A stretch of 25,606 bases of DNA from Choristocarpus tenellus KU-1152. Lineage: Eukaryota; Phaeophyceae. The stretch covers positions 1 through 25,606 of the forward strand of contig CAXNAD020000182.1 in NCBI GenBank assembly GCA_964200185.2, read 5' to 3'. The first letter of the stretch is position 1; every line of letters begins with the position of its first letter. The translations under genes were made by a program, and so were the position numbers. Below, one piece after another: positions 10,240 through 21,482 of the stretch. The notes under the pieces were generated by a model. That model was not told the DNA's origin. It made no database searches and saw nothing but the letters and a program-made list of their open reading frames with translations.

Positions 10240-10631
10240 CAATCTCAACAATGCAGAAGCTTTCTCTATCCTGCTCCAAGTTCCTCCGGCTCTCGCATTT
10301 TCTCTCCTCGAGCAAAACAGTGGGAAGAACTCCATCTCTAGCCACGACGTTCTTGGATACAACAACTCCTAGCAGCCGCACACCCTTACCATGAACAGAT
10401 CATTTTTACACCGCCATGTTATTAATTAGATGCGTGCAATTATCACAGGCAAGGATAAGTGTGCCAAGGGCAGAGGATAGAAGATACTACTCCATAATAT
10501 CTTAGCAACTTCCAATGAACCTTCACGGGATGTAGGGGATGACCAAAGACAAATTCTCCTATTGTGCTTTGACTCATGGAGAGGAAATCACGAGCGAGTA
10601 GACGCCATTGCAGCTCCACAGATGTCTCCAT
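10240..10631 (-). CDS. Unrecognised multi-exon gene, exons 1 and 2
   Basis: Exon 1 is 10631-10447 and exon 2 is 10337-10240 on the minus strand. The first Met (METSVELQWRLLARDF) has G at -3 and G at +4, and no in-frame Met lies upstream before a stop. Exon 1 ends at CT|GTGATA with two bases left over. Exon 2 begins after GGCTAG with one base, giving Leu, and reads DGVLPTVLLEERKCESRR onward to G|GTGAGA. The phases agree, and exon 3 continues in frame. The N-terminus has mixed hydrophobic and basic character and no recognised domain. An upstream exon cannot be excluded. Confidence 0.6.
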
Positions 10632-12277
10632 TCCCTGGAATGCACCCTTCTCTCCACCTCCAGTTCTTTGTTGTGTTAGAGACCATCTTGTATGGGTCAC
10701 CGAAGGCAAAATGTAAACCTATCAAAAAGTGGCGATTTTCCACAGAAATTGGACTAAATACAAAACAGTATTGAAGTCGGTAAAACGTTATGATGTAGTA
10801 TTTATCGCGCAGGTATAAGCTCTTGTCAAACCTCGGTAACAATTTCCTTTCTCTCTCACAATTTGCAGATGTGTTCTCTCTACTATTCCCCTTTCCATCA
10901 TACCGTAAAAGATTTATTTCGCCAACGCCTGATCAACTTTTTGAGTCGTTCTTTGCTCAACCATCTGCAATCCTTTCGGTCCAAGACTCAGAGCCGAGCA
11001 CCCGAAGCTGATGGACTTGATAGAACTTCCAGCGCTATTGGTGTGATCGAAGTCGACTGTTCAATTGGATATTGCAGTGAGGCCGCTTTTGCTGCTAGTT
11101 CGCAGCTTTGAGCCACGAGTCTTCTGGGTGCAACAACGAACGTTGGCGAAGAGAGGTGTGGCCCAGGTTTACCTTCTTTCCCGAGTTCCCCGGTCTTTGT
11201 GGAAGGTGAAAGCTTGCAGGAAGAAGTATAAGATACACCTCTCACACTCTGACATCGTTTTTCCGGGAACGAATCTCGCATCTTGGAGAGACTTTGCCTA
11301 ACGTCACACTCGAGCGTGCTGTACACAACAACCAATTCCTTGCCTCAAACATGACTTCTTCGGCCAATTCCCTGCCCCGATCACCTTTTCTGGCATCTTT
11401 AGGTACCTCGCATAGGATTTTATTGTGGTATGCAAGCCGGGAGTCATGCTTGATCCCTCGGTCGGCACGTTTTCCACCCACCACTACCTGAACCTATGCC
11501 ACTCGGGGTGCCCCATTGCCCTTCAATTGCCAAACAATCGCCCTTATTGCGCTTTTTGAGCTGACCTGTATTTCCTTCTTCGTTCACCAATGATAATGCC
11601 CTTTGCGTTCAACTTGCGAGTTCCATTTCTCTTTTACTTCGCCATTGGAGATGTTTTTGCATTTCCTAATCCCTCCAAAGCAAAATGGGTTACTTGTCAT
11701 GTTGGCATCCCACAGCCACAGGGCCACCGTTCACCGGACCCTTTTTTTCTCTTCACGCGACAGTTCTATAGATGGCCTGCAGCCAAATGACAAGTACCGA
11801 GGCAGGGCATGAATGGCCATGGCTCCTCGTACTCTTCCCGCCATGTGCGGGATTGCTGCGTCGTTTCCCCTGTTGAAGTTTGAAGTGAGCGCTCCCAAAC
11901 TTGCATCCCCTTTGGTTCCCCCTTCTTCCTTAATTCCTACGTGTCTACATCTCTTAGGTGACATTTCCATAGGATTGGAAAACCGACGGAGCAGAGCGAG
12001 ACTGCCAGGTTGCTTTCCCTTTGTTCTGGATACCCTCGTACGGAGAGGGGAATCTCGGTTGTCGCCTTCTTTCCAAACTTGGGTAGAAGACGTAAAAAGG
12101 ACAAATCGTCCCTCCCTATCTCTTCACCAGGCCCCCACTTACCCCACACCTTATCGTTACTGCCCTGGGCTACCGAACAGTTAGTGCCACCTTCTCGCAT
12201 CGCGGTCATTCGCCACGTTCCTCCCAACCCAGGTACTCGCCCTACAGCACTGATCCCTTTCAACTTGAGGGATTACA
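10632..12277. promoter_or_regulatory. Head-to-head interval between two divergent genes
   Basis: About 1.65 kb separate the predicted start codons of the minus-strand membrane gene (10631) and the EsV-1-7 gene (12278). From about 10.85 kb the sequence is richer in GC and pyrimidine-rich on the plus strand, as expected for a promoter and long 5' UTR. Several open frames on both strands (for example plus 11813-12184, minus 10988-11335 and 11242-11484) overlap one another without consistent splice sites or a recognisable product. I treat them as chance frames or upstream ORFs. No TATA box or known operator was identified. A 5' non-coding exon for either gene could lie here. Confidence 0.4.
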
Positions 12278-15098
12278 ATGGCCAAACCCAAAGGGGGCAA
12301 GGGCAAGGGTAAGGCCAAGTCCAAGCCCAAGCCCAAGGTGTTAGCCTCGGCAGCAGCGTCTTCAGGGGCAGCAGTGACTGCTACAGCAACAGTGCTTGGT
12401 CCTGGAGTCCGCAGGTCAACCAAGGGGGGCAAGAGAGGCCGGCGACTCTGCCACGCAGAGGGTTGCAGCCTGTGCCCTTCTTTTGGATTTGAGGGAGATG
12501 TGGCGGTTTCGTGCTCCCATCATAAGCAGCCAGGGATGCGTAACCTCACTGCACGGCGTTGCCAACACCCAGACTGCTTCACAGTGGCTAACTTTGGGCT
12601 TCCTGGATTGAAGCCAGGCTTTTGTGCTGCCCATAGCACGGCTGGAATGGTGAATAGAAACAAGCCCCGTGGAGTAGAAAATTCCTTAGCACGTGGTACT
12701 GTTGTTCGTGTATCTCGTCGTGCCACTAAAACAACCACACCTCTGCCTGTGAAGCCAGAACCGATTGCTGCCAGGGAAGTATGTGGAGCTGCAAAGAAGA
12801 GAGATCAAACTTCTAAGGGACGCAAGTCACCTCACAGAGGCAAAGCAGCGATTGCAGTTGGGTCTCAAGGAGAGGAAGATTTGGAGGGGAGGGTGAGGGT
12901 AGGGGGTGGACCAGCTGTCAGAGCAGCAATATCTGTTGCAGAAGGGGAAGTGGCTAGGGTATTTGCTGCAGAAACTAAAGGGAGAGTGGATAGGAAAGGC
13001 GGGATGAGCCCAGCACTAGGGAGGCGTCAAACCAGGGGACGCTTGAGTGGCCTACCGCGTGTGACATACAAAGAGGAAACTGATGACGAGGATGGTGATG
13101 ATGAAGAGGCAACCAAGGTGAACAGTGTAGGACAGAGGGGGTTGAATGCTGTTGGTGGTGATGTCCATGCAATGAGAGATTTGGGACAAGTGGAATCTGC
13201 AAGAGACCTGCCAAGCAAAGAAGGAAAAGCACCAATAGAGAGTTTGCAAAGCAGAACAAGGAGGTGTAGAACACCGAGACTTTTGAGAGGAGCAGAAGTC
13301 AGGCAGACAATGGAGGACAAAAACAAGGTGCTCTCTAAGACAAGTGTCTTGGAGAGGACATGTGGACGCAAAAGCAGGGGTGGGAATAGAGAGATTGTAA
13401 AAGGTGAAGATGAATGTTTGGTTGGGAATCAAAGCGCACTAGCAGACTGTCAGAAACAGGCAGTTGGTGTCCAGCAAGCGGCTACTAGGGCAGTGGAGGT
13501 TGCTGCACCCAACACAGAGGCGGAGTTGCTGGAACAAGGAAAAGGCATAACTGGATTTCTTGTCCAGTGCCAGGCATTAGATGAGACTTTGGGTGACGAG
13601 ATGAACATTGACCTTGAGGAAGCTCTGGATGATGGGTTAGCAAGTCTCTTGGATGTGGGTAGTCAGGGTGGAGCAGGAGGGGATGGGGAAATGGGTTCCA
13701 CATCCATGGGAGGACAATCAGAAGGTAAGAGAGTGGTCAGCAAAGAATTTGACGACCTGAGACATCTGGACTTGGTAAATGACAGTAGTGTGTCATTATC
13801 TGAGGAGGAAAGCCTGCGGCACTCTCAGAATTGCACTACAGCTCTGAGCACCTCAGGGCATACCACCAATGGTGACCTAATACACACACAGGAATTGACA
13901 AACCACATCGTGTTAGGAGGAGATACAACACCACAGAAAGCTGTGGTAGCACTTAGGGAGGGATCAGGGGGAGCAACTCCAGGGAGAGAGTTGCAGGTTC
14001 CGGCAATCTCTGGAGACACAAATTCCACCTCAATCCACCCATTGTCTATGCCACCAGCAGCTGGAGTGATCCTGGATGAGCCTTGGTGGGAAGGTACAAT
14101 GTCCCTCCTGGAAGTTGAGGATTTTGTGGGGATGCCTGAGCCCCTGTGGAGTTTTGGAGAGGACTCCCCCCTCCCCAACATGATGCGCTCTCCAGTAAAA
14201 GGTAAAATGGAGTATGGGCTTGGCACAGAGCCAGTTGATTGCAAGGAGGTGCTGGATACAATGGTGGAGGGAAAACAGGAAGCTCCAGGAGTTGCCAAAG
14301 TCGAGGGCCTTGATTCACCCTCTGTCCTCGGGCAAGGATCAGAACTGACCAAGGATAGTCAAGATGCTGCTTCACAGGGCTTGCTGAGAGAGAGGGAGGC
14401 ATTTTTACATGAGGAGCAGAGTCCCCCCAGAAAGAGGCAAAGGGCAGATGCTGGTGAGATGTATTCCCTGCACAGGTTAGCGTTTTGGGGGGATCGATTT
14501 TGATAAGAGGCTTGAATAGATAATGCAAGAGTGAAGAGTCCCGTGTTTCCTGATACCCTTGACTGTCTCATGCATACAAGTGCATACAATCTCAAATACA
14601 AACTCTCTGCTATTCATCTTCACATTCCAAACCATGCGTGACCATGCTCCCAGGTACAGTAACTGATAAGACACAAGGTACCATAACCACTGATACATCT
14701 GTCAGCCAACCGGGTATGGAGGGAGGAGCTCCACAGGTTCAAATGGTGGTGCATGCCAGCAAGAGAGAGAAGCAAGGAGTGTCCTCCTCTGGCACCACTT
14801 CAAATTATGCAATGGCAACACATCACACACCAACAACTCCCGTCTTAGGACTAGCCCCCCCACTGTCGCCTTCCCCCATTCTGGCAAATCCTATGGGTGG
14901 TGTGACTGCAGAGTGGGCGGCCTCTGAGGTTGCAGGAGTGACATTAAATGTATCAAACACCGCTGCCAGTGCATTGGCAGTCCCTGTGGCAGTTCCTGTA
15001 TCAGTGGCAATGGCAGGTTTACTCGTAGGGCCTTCAGGGTTGAAACGCACCAGGACTTGGTCGGGGGACTCGGCCATGTCTACCCCAGTGAAAGTGAA
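12278..15098 (+). CDS. EsV-1-7 domain protein, exons 1 and 2 (intron 14454-14653)
   Basis: Exon 1 is 12278-14453 and exon 2 is 14654-15098. The donor is G|GTGAGA, the acceptor is CCCAG|GT, and the frame is kept across the 200-nt intron. The ATG has A at -3 and G at +4, with an in-frame TGA 12 nt upstream. Residues 1-20 are Lys/Gly/Pro-rich. Residues 58-119 hold two tandem motifs, C58-C63-C79-H82 and C95-C100-C116-H119. Each reads C-x4-C-x15-C-x2-H with 12 residues between them, and they carry the family's PSFG-like and GMxN-like blocks. This matches the EsV-1-7 motif, published as C-x4-C-x16-C-x2-H-x12, apart from one residue of spacing. Family members such as Ectocarpus IMMEDIATE UPRIGHT act in development, and metal or nucleic-acid binding is suspected but unproven. 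The rest is low complexity: an acidic run (266-276), a Trp/acidic patch (about 599-630) that could be an activation domain, and a nuclear localisation signal PPRKRQR (716-722). Without splicing, frame 1 would end at 14503 and exon 2's frame at 15102. Confidence 0.85.
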
Positions 15099-15244
15099 GT
15101 GAGTGTGAAGAGAAGAGTTGCGTGTGTTGGTAAATGTTGCGTATGATGTGGCTTTTTTCCTCGTTCAATGGTTTTTTCTTATCGAGAATAGGTTTGTTGC
15201 GTTGCATGTGCTGCAGTGTTTAGGATTGTGTTTTTTTTGTGTAG

Positions 15245-15324
15245 TATCGCTTCAGGATCGGCGTTCAAAAAAGGGTCCTTTAGATCAGTGTGCAAAGTGT
15301 GGAAAATTCCCAATATCGACAAAG
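15245..15324 (+). CDS. EsV-1-7 gene, predicted exon 3
   Basis: Exon 2 ends at a consensus GTGAGT donor (15099) with two codon bases left over. The acceptor is a T-rich tract ending GTGTAG at 15244. Joining them gives Asn and a 26-codon open frame (SAFKKGSFRSVCKVWK is part of it), ending at AAAG|GTATTG with one base left over. The 146-nt intron removes the stop at 15100-15102. An alternative acceptor 11 nt downstream (TTCAG, exon from 15256) would reach a stop after a few codons. Exon length and phase fit exon 4. The segment is basic and has no recognised domain. Confidence 0.6.
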
Positions 15325-15828
15325 GTATTGGTACTCAATGGTACCATATGTCGTTGTGATATTTGATATTTCTGCTCTAGTGGTGTAAATAATTCAGCAT
15401 ATACCCTCAACGGTATTGTGTGCAACCACGCCATGCCACCAACTAAGCCGAAACACTATCTCAAATGCTGAATGAGTGACCTAGGGGTTGCTGTCTCAAT
15501 TCTTATTTTTGAGTCAGTCCATCCCTATCTTTGTTTCCCTTGGCAAGGTTACCCTACCTCTGTCAGATGATGATATCAACCTTTGTCCAAGCTGAAAGGC
15601 AGATACAAATGTGCATGTGTATTACCAATGCTCTGCTGTTGTGTATACATGAGGTTAGCTTTAGGGTTCATTGCATGGGTAGTGTGGCATAGGCAAGTTG
15701 GTGCTTGCTTGGTTCTCACCTTATTTTTTTTATGTATCTTTTTGTATGGCAATGACTTAAGTCAGAGCAGTGATATATTGCATGTAGTGTTATAGTGGAT
15801 ATCAAGGGTGATGTGATATTACAAATAC

Positions 15829-15848
15829 AATAAATTTGTTGTAATAAA
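15829..15848 (+). terminator. Two AATAAA poly(A)-like signals
   Basis: AATAAA occurs at 15829-15834 and 15843-15848, about 730 nt after the end of exon 2. If transcription stops here, the mRNA would end with exon 3. If exons 4 and 5 are real, these lie in intron 3 and might support a shorter alternative transcript. A third AATAAA at 18118-18123 sits where the T/G-rich composition fades and could mark the distal 3' end. Signal use in this organism is unknown. Confidence 0.3.
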
Positions 15849-16278
15849 ATAGGGTTGGGGCAGTAATACTCCAGAGACAAATGGGAAAAGATTTCTGTGC
15901 TTTGTCTGTGCTGTATATATTGCGAAGAATGCTATAGACTTGCCTACACAGTGGCTGCATTCCAACTGGCGCTCTCTATATCTTTGGGCTAAGGAAGGCT
16001 AAGAGAAGTTTTTGCTTTTGTGCATATAGCATCATTGCATGTCGATTTCCCTTTGCTTCATTGCTTTAGGCCTCATCAAAAAATTGACCTTAGAGTGTCA
16101 GCTAGAATAGATGCATGGTTAACGCTCTTGGAGAATCTTGCCTAAACTACCCAGAGGTTGATGTGACATATTAAACGGGTAACCAAGAATCACTGTGTGC
16201 ATTCCTTAGTGTCTCCGCAACTCCAGCTATTTCTTCCCATTCCATCAATATGGATCTGTGTGTTATTTCCTTGTACAG

Positions 16279-16379
16279 GACTCCAAGAAGTGCACTTCCT
16301 TCCCCAACCCCCCCCCCCTGGGGGGGGGCACTCTGCCCTCAGACTCAAGCAGCTGCGGGCAGAGCATGACAAGAGGATG
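16279..16379 (+). CDS. EsV-1-7 gene, predicted exon 4 with poly-Pro/poly-Gly and a short helix
   Basis: A strong acceptor (TTATTTCCTTGTACAG) precedes 16279. Two leading bases complete the codon begun in exon 3, and 33 codons follow to ATG|GTACAT. The frame reads LQEVHFLPQ, then PPPPGGG, then a charged stretch, LRLKQLRAEHDKRM, that should form an amphipathic helix or short coiled coil. The Pro/Gly run is encoded by an almost perfect C11-T-G9 palindrome, a likely slippage site. A second open frame in the same exon (DSKKCTSFPN...) is less likely because its phase does not fit the chain from exon 2. The intron before this exon is 954 nt. Confidence 0.5.
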
Positions 16380-16815
16380 GTACATGTTGTTTGTCTTGGG
16401 AATCACTAGGGTTGGGGCTACAGAGCACAAGAAAGCAATTAACTAGTTGCGGTCAGGGTTTGGACCCAGTCTGGGCTGGAATTTCGCGCTGTCAGTGGTG
16501 TAAAATGTGAGGTGCTTCCTTCATGGAAACACGCCTTTTTTAGCATCCTGCATGGAAACCCCTATTTTCCTAGGGAAAAGACTGGTGTTGGTGTTGGTGT
16601 TGGAGTAAGGGTTGTTTAAATTAGGGACGGCAATTTATGTCTCTTGAAATTGCTTGTGCCGTTAAGATGTACACCACCAGGTAGGGTATAACTGGAATGT
16701 TGAGGAAGTGAAAGGGATGTCTGTGAGTTGATCACTAGTTGTGGAGATCTTGTGGTTAGGGTTAGGGATAAGCTACATGTCGCTCTGCGCAGTCAGGTAT
16801 TTGTTTCAGTTTCAG

Positions 16816-16848
16816 AGTGTTGGACTATTTAGCTTGATCATCCTGTAG
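16816..16848 (+). CDS. EsV-1-7 gene, candidate last exon
   Basis: Exon 4 ends in phase 0. The next strong acceptor is TTTGTTTCAGTTTCAG at 16815. It gives ten codons (SVGLFSLIIL) and a TAG at 16846-16848, for a total of 944 residues. An acceptor six bases earlier (after 16809) would add two residues in the same frame. So short an exon has little coding signal of its own, so the call rests on the acceptor and phase alone. Another downstream exon, or a stop read through from exon 4, is possible. Confidence 0.3.
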   Translation, partial: SVGLFSLIIL

Positions 16849-18117
16849 GGGGAGGAAGGTGTTTCTGATTGATTAGGACAGAGGGATGGTGAGAAAGAAA
16901 AAAAAACACAGTCTGAATGGATGTAGGATGGCATGAAATGGGTGTTTACTTGAGGGAGAGACTCGATGTGTTTTGGATACGGCAATTGACTGGAGAAGTT
17001 CACAGGATATTTTGTGTCAAATGTGTGGAGACTGTTTGCGCTCTTTCAGTGAGCGAGGTTGGAGATGTGCCATGGCTGTTTGTGCTAGTTCAGATTGGGC
17101 GTAATGTAGAAGTGAACTCAATGGCCTTTTGATTTTTTTTTCCCCTCACCTCACGTTCCTCTCCCAAATGGCTGCTTTTGTGTTTTTTTGACGTGTTGTT
17201 TCTTGTCGGTGAAGTTTGGGATTTCAATCGTGATTGCTTTGTGCAACAATGATAGGAGTGTGTTGCTGTGACTCCATGTGCTTCTCTGTGGTGTGGTTGA
17301 CCGTTGATGGCCGGGATCTACTCCATGTAATCAGGAAAGAATTACCCCGTGGCACTGTTTGGGAGCAGGAAGTCAGTTTTTTTAGGTAGCACAACAAGTG
17401 AGAGCCTCCCCAAGAGGTCGATTGTGTGCAGGAATGATCTAAGAGTTTTGTAGCTGGACTTTCAAAGCTTCAGTGTTTGTGTTTGGGTGTGGGTGTCTAT
17501 GTGCTTTTTTCGACAATGTTTGTGGGATTTTCATTTTCTCGTTTTTTCGTTTTATTGAGAGGTTTGTTGCTTGTACACAGGTAATTACATTTGTTAGTTT
17601 TTTCACTCACAGCTTGTTGAGTCCTATTGCTGTTAACCTGCTCCTGGCCTATTGAAATTGATGATGGCGATCAAAGACATTGCCTAACAAGAGAGTCCTT
17701 TCAATGGCCAGGCCCGTTTGCCCCATTTGTATTTTTTCCCTTTGGTACAATAGTGTTGAAATTGCCGCTCTAGAGGTTAGCTAGTTTGGGAGCTAAAAGT
17801 AGCTGCTTGAGGGGGAATAGATGTCTTGGTAGACTGAACTGTCTCTCCTTGCATCTTGTGCCGAAGATGTGCATAGAGGACTTTCTCCAGATGAATAATG
17901 ATTCACTGCACATGGCAATGTGTGGTGAGACACTCTTCAAATTTAGGTCAAGATAGGAGTGATTATTGAGTACTGAGTGCTGAGAAGGCAAAATGGGTCT
18001 GGTACCCACAACTTGACAATCACCTATCTGTGACCTCATTAGTGTTTCCCTTTATTAGAGTGAGTGGCACTGTATAGTATAGTAGTGGTTTCCAGCAGAA
18101 TCCCTATCTAATATCAA
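16849..18117 (+). other. T/G-rich tract after the EsV-1-7 gene, probable 3' UTR or further intron
   Basis: The plus strand from about 15.1 to 18.0 kb is unusually rich in T and G, in contrast to the A/C-rich plus strand of the first 9 kb. This fits continuing transcription from the EsV-1-7 promoter. A 72-codon frame at 16917-17132 is open but shows no family features. A short TTAGGG-type motif lies at 16753-16768. No further exon is convincing. Confidence 0.35.
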
Positions 18118-18123
18118 AATAAA

Positions 18124-19923
18124 AAAGTAAACAATTCATTGCGGAGGATTTGGCGATTCTGTGATGCCCACCATGAGTACCATACACTATTAGGTACATA
18201 CCCGTATGTAATCTGTACTGAGCTGTCTGGCATCACATCCATATTTTTTTAAGTATCATTTCCTTCTACTCCTTGCTCGTTTGCTCCTTGCTTGTTGCCC
18301 TGTATTACTTTACCCAACCAAGGATCGTCAATCTACCAACTCTTAATGACTCCTTACCTGTAATCATTAGATCTTGTACACAACGTACATCCTCTGCAGG
18401 TAAAGACGCACGGCAGAATATCTTCTCCTAGTAGTGGGGAGTGCCTTATGCACTACTACAACACATTTTAGGGGGTAAATTAATCAAACTTGTAGCCATT
18501 TTTTGCGGTGGGGAAATTAGGGGTGACTTTTTTATGTTTTTTCCATCATCCCTCCAATGTAACCAAATCTAATATTTTGACGGAGTTGCCCCAAAACCTG
18601 TTATGACAGAGTAGATTGGGCGCTCCCCAGTGGAAAGAGATGTGTATCGTACATTTTGTAGATATCTATTATTATTACATGCTTGTATATTTCTGTACTC
18701 TATCCTCTTGGATTTCGTAGTCATATTCCTATGAAATGAGGGAAACGGAAGTATACAAGTGAGCACCACATTATTAGCAACAACAGAGTCTATATTGCTT
18801 CCTACAAGTACATCTTCTCCTCCTGTAGAACAGTTGTTTTCTATCCGAAAACAGAAAAGCTTACGGTAATAGTAACTTCAACCCTACAGGTTCAGATATA
18901 ATGCAGAAAACACCTTCAAAATAAGTGAACGTTGCAATGTGTGTACGTATATCGCCTCTCTCTTTTCTTGAGGCGGTTTTAACAGATGACCCAACCATTA
19001 ACGTTTAACACTGCTGTAGAGTACTGTGGAAGCATTTTTCTGTGCAGACTTCAGTCGGCACCAACATGTCGTGAGTAAGTATCTCACCTGAATCAACTTA
19101 AAGATCAAACTTCTGGCCCAAGGTCCTTTCATCTTCCACCAGGAGAAACAGTGCCATGGATACTTTACTGAACCTGAACGAACACATCAGACAAATTGCC
19201 AAACCCAACCTCCTCGAAATGTGGGGGCTTGATCCATCGGGCTCACTTCTCCAGAAATCTTTGGTGTTTCATGCACTTCCATCTAGGGAGAAACCAATAA
19301 TATTGTCGATCATAACTATTCAATGGAGCCATTTTTTTTCATGCAAGAGTAATCAATATTGAAAACGAAACCTTTGGATATATCAACTTTTTCATCGCAC
19401 GTATGATGAGTGGGCTGTGCAATTAGCTCGGCGCTTTTTGTGTATTCGAGTGCACTGATTCATTCGAGCCAACAATGAGAATGATACCACCTAAGAGGGG
19501 GGTATCGCTGATTGCTAAGGAGCCTTACTACAGCTCTGTGGTCTATACAAGTTAAACATTGTGAATAACACTTTTGACCAACAAGTAGTGTGTTCACAGC
19601 TAATCATCTATAGTCACACCCTTGTGACGGACGACCTCTGCAAGAATGCCAGCGGGCTCAAAATTCGAACACAGAATATTCAACAAAGCATCTTTGACTT
19701 CAATACATTTGGGACATTAGAGTCATCTGGCATGTGAAGTATTCCAAGAGATCATTCCTTGTGTTTCCCAAAGAATAAAACGTAAGATTCACCATGTTAC
19801 ATACTCGTACATATGTCAAAGTGGGTTTTGCTCAGGTACATGTCATCAGTGCATATGTACTATATGTGCACTCCCTCGGTGTCCACAAGAAAACCATCTT
19901 CTTGAACATTGCACGCCTAGGAC
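18124..19923. other. Intergenic DNA, no gene recognised
   Basis: No ORF here carries a recognisable motif. A 68-codon plus frame at 19156-19362 (MDTLLNLNEHIRQIAKPNLL at its start) looks protein-like but has no identified family. It may be a transposon remnant. Composition is balanced, unlike the T/G-rich tract to its left. Confidence 0.4.
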
Positions 19924-20180
19924 AAGTGGAAAGTATCTTAGAGCGTAGAGTCGCGTCCATTTGGGTGACGAAATCCAATGTTGCGATTTTGATTTAATTT
20001 GGCTATTGTGCTCGTTAGGAAGTGTCAATATCCCTGTTCGGACACACCTTTTCATAATGTATACGTTTTACCTCCTCCGAAATGTTTCAGAGTAGGTAAA
20101 ATGTAATAAGAAACCGTGGGAAGCCAAGCCCCAAACGGACAAACAGGGCAGAAATCGTACCCTCAAAGATACTTTCACTC
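19924..20180. mobile_element. MITE family A, copy 1
   Basis: A ~257-bp non-coding element. Its ends are inverted copies of GAGTGAAAGTATCTTAGAG, here mutated at the left (AAGTGGAAAGTATC). A central hairpin pairs GTTTTACCTCCTCCGAAA with a GAGTAGGTAAAAT-type arm. It aligns along its length to copies 2 and 3. No target duplication is visible, so it is probably the oldest copy. Confidence 0.8.
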
Positions 20181-21222
20181 CCAACATAACGCTTGTACAA
20201 CACAATTTAAACGCTTTGCTGTTATAGATGAAGAATTTTCTCGGTAACGGACGTTTTATATATAGCATTCGGCCTCGAGTGCTTGCTGGGCAATAAATGG
20301 TATGTGAACAAATAGTGGTGGGGACATATATTTTCCCATTTTGCATTAAGTCTTCTTCCAACACATTTCTTGCACAGATCGCCTTCTCTCCTTCACTACC
20401 TCTGTACCTCCGAATAAAGCTTTATGAAACTATGTGTGAAACGACAATAGTAATTATTTGAGCAAATGCCTGATGGAATTGCTCTGGATAACAAATGTTA
20501 TTCAGGTATATGGCATGCTCAAGCATTTGGGGGACAAAGAGTGTCATTGAGGAAATGGACTCGGCCCATCTAAGATCTATGGACTTTCTATAGTAACAGG
20601 CTCCAGAACACCGTCCTGGTAGCGGACACTATGGACGAAATAACGCAGAACATCTTACAAAAGTATTAACTTCAAGGGCTACATTTTTCTGGGTGTGCAC
20701 CTTTCTGATTAAATTTTGAAATAGAGATCTGTAAGACTTGACTGAAGGGGAAATATTACAAGTACAAAACAGAACAAATCGGCCTACATACACGATTCAC
20801 GCATAAACTGTAAGTTGATCTGAGGGCAGCAAGGAATTTGAATCCGTATATACGTACATATCGCGTATGATTGGCATATAGTATTGTTATAATCATGTGC
20901 CATACATACAACACATCTCCCCAAGGTGTTGAAAATGCATTTTCGAGGTGGTTTCATTGTGCATAGCTAGCATGAATGCAGGTGAACGCACACCTTCTGA
21001 ATGATCACACATATTGTTTCACACACCACCCTGAAACAGCTGAACCATGGTCTTCACCACGCTCACAATATTTGGTGCGGATGACTTGTCATTAGACTAC
21101 CTATTTTTTCCCGCCCTCTTGGGCAGTCCATAAGAGGTTCCGCTTTGGTCCTCCTGTTAGTGTGCAGATTCTCAATTCCTGGGATACGATTCGCTGATCT
21201 GACCAGAAACCCCCTCAAAAAA
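20181..21222. other. Intergenic DNA, no gene recognised
   Basis: No recognisable coding region or repeat. A perfect 14-bp palindrome GAAAATGCATTTTC lies near 20929-20942. Confidence 0.4.
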
Positions 21223-21479
21223 GAGTCAAAGTATCTTAGAGGGTAGAGCCACGTCCATTTGGGGTTCAAAATCCATTGCTGCAATTTTGATGTAATTTTG
21301 GCTATCATTTTTGTTAGGAGATGTCAATATCCTCGTTCCGGACACTCCTTCTCATAACATACACATTTTACCTATTCCGAATTTTTTTGGAGTAGGTAAA
21401 ATGTCATTAAAAATTCGTGGTCGGCCAAGCCCCAAATGGACAAATAGGAAAACTCGTACCCTCTAAGATACATTCACTC
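21223..21479. mobile_element. MITE family A, copy 2
   Basis: 257 bp, from GAGTCAAAGTATCTTAGAG to the inverted end GATACATTCACTC. It is flanked by AAA on both sides (21220-21222 and 21480-21482), consistent with a 3-bp target duplication. The central hairpin is well kept: CATTTTACCTATTCCGAA against TTGGAGTAGGTAAAATG. It has no coding capacity. Confidence 0.85.
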
Positions 21480-21482
21480 AAA

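Noticed and set aside
15118-15366. Plus ORF with CAKC-containing text (82 codons)
   Set aside because: The first half is intron-like T-rich sequence. The splice phase from exon 2 selects another frame of the 15245-15324 exon.
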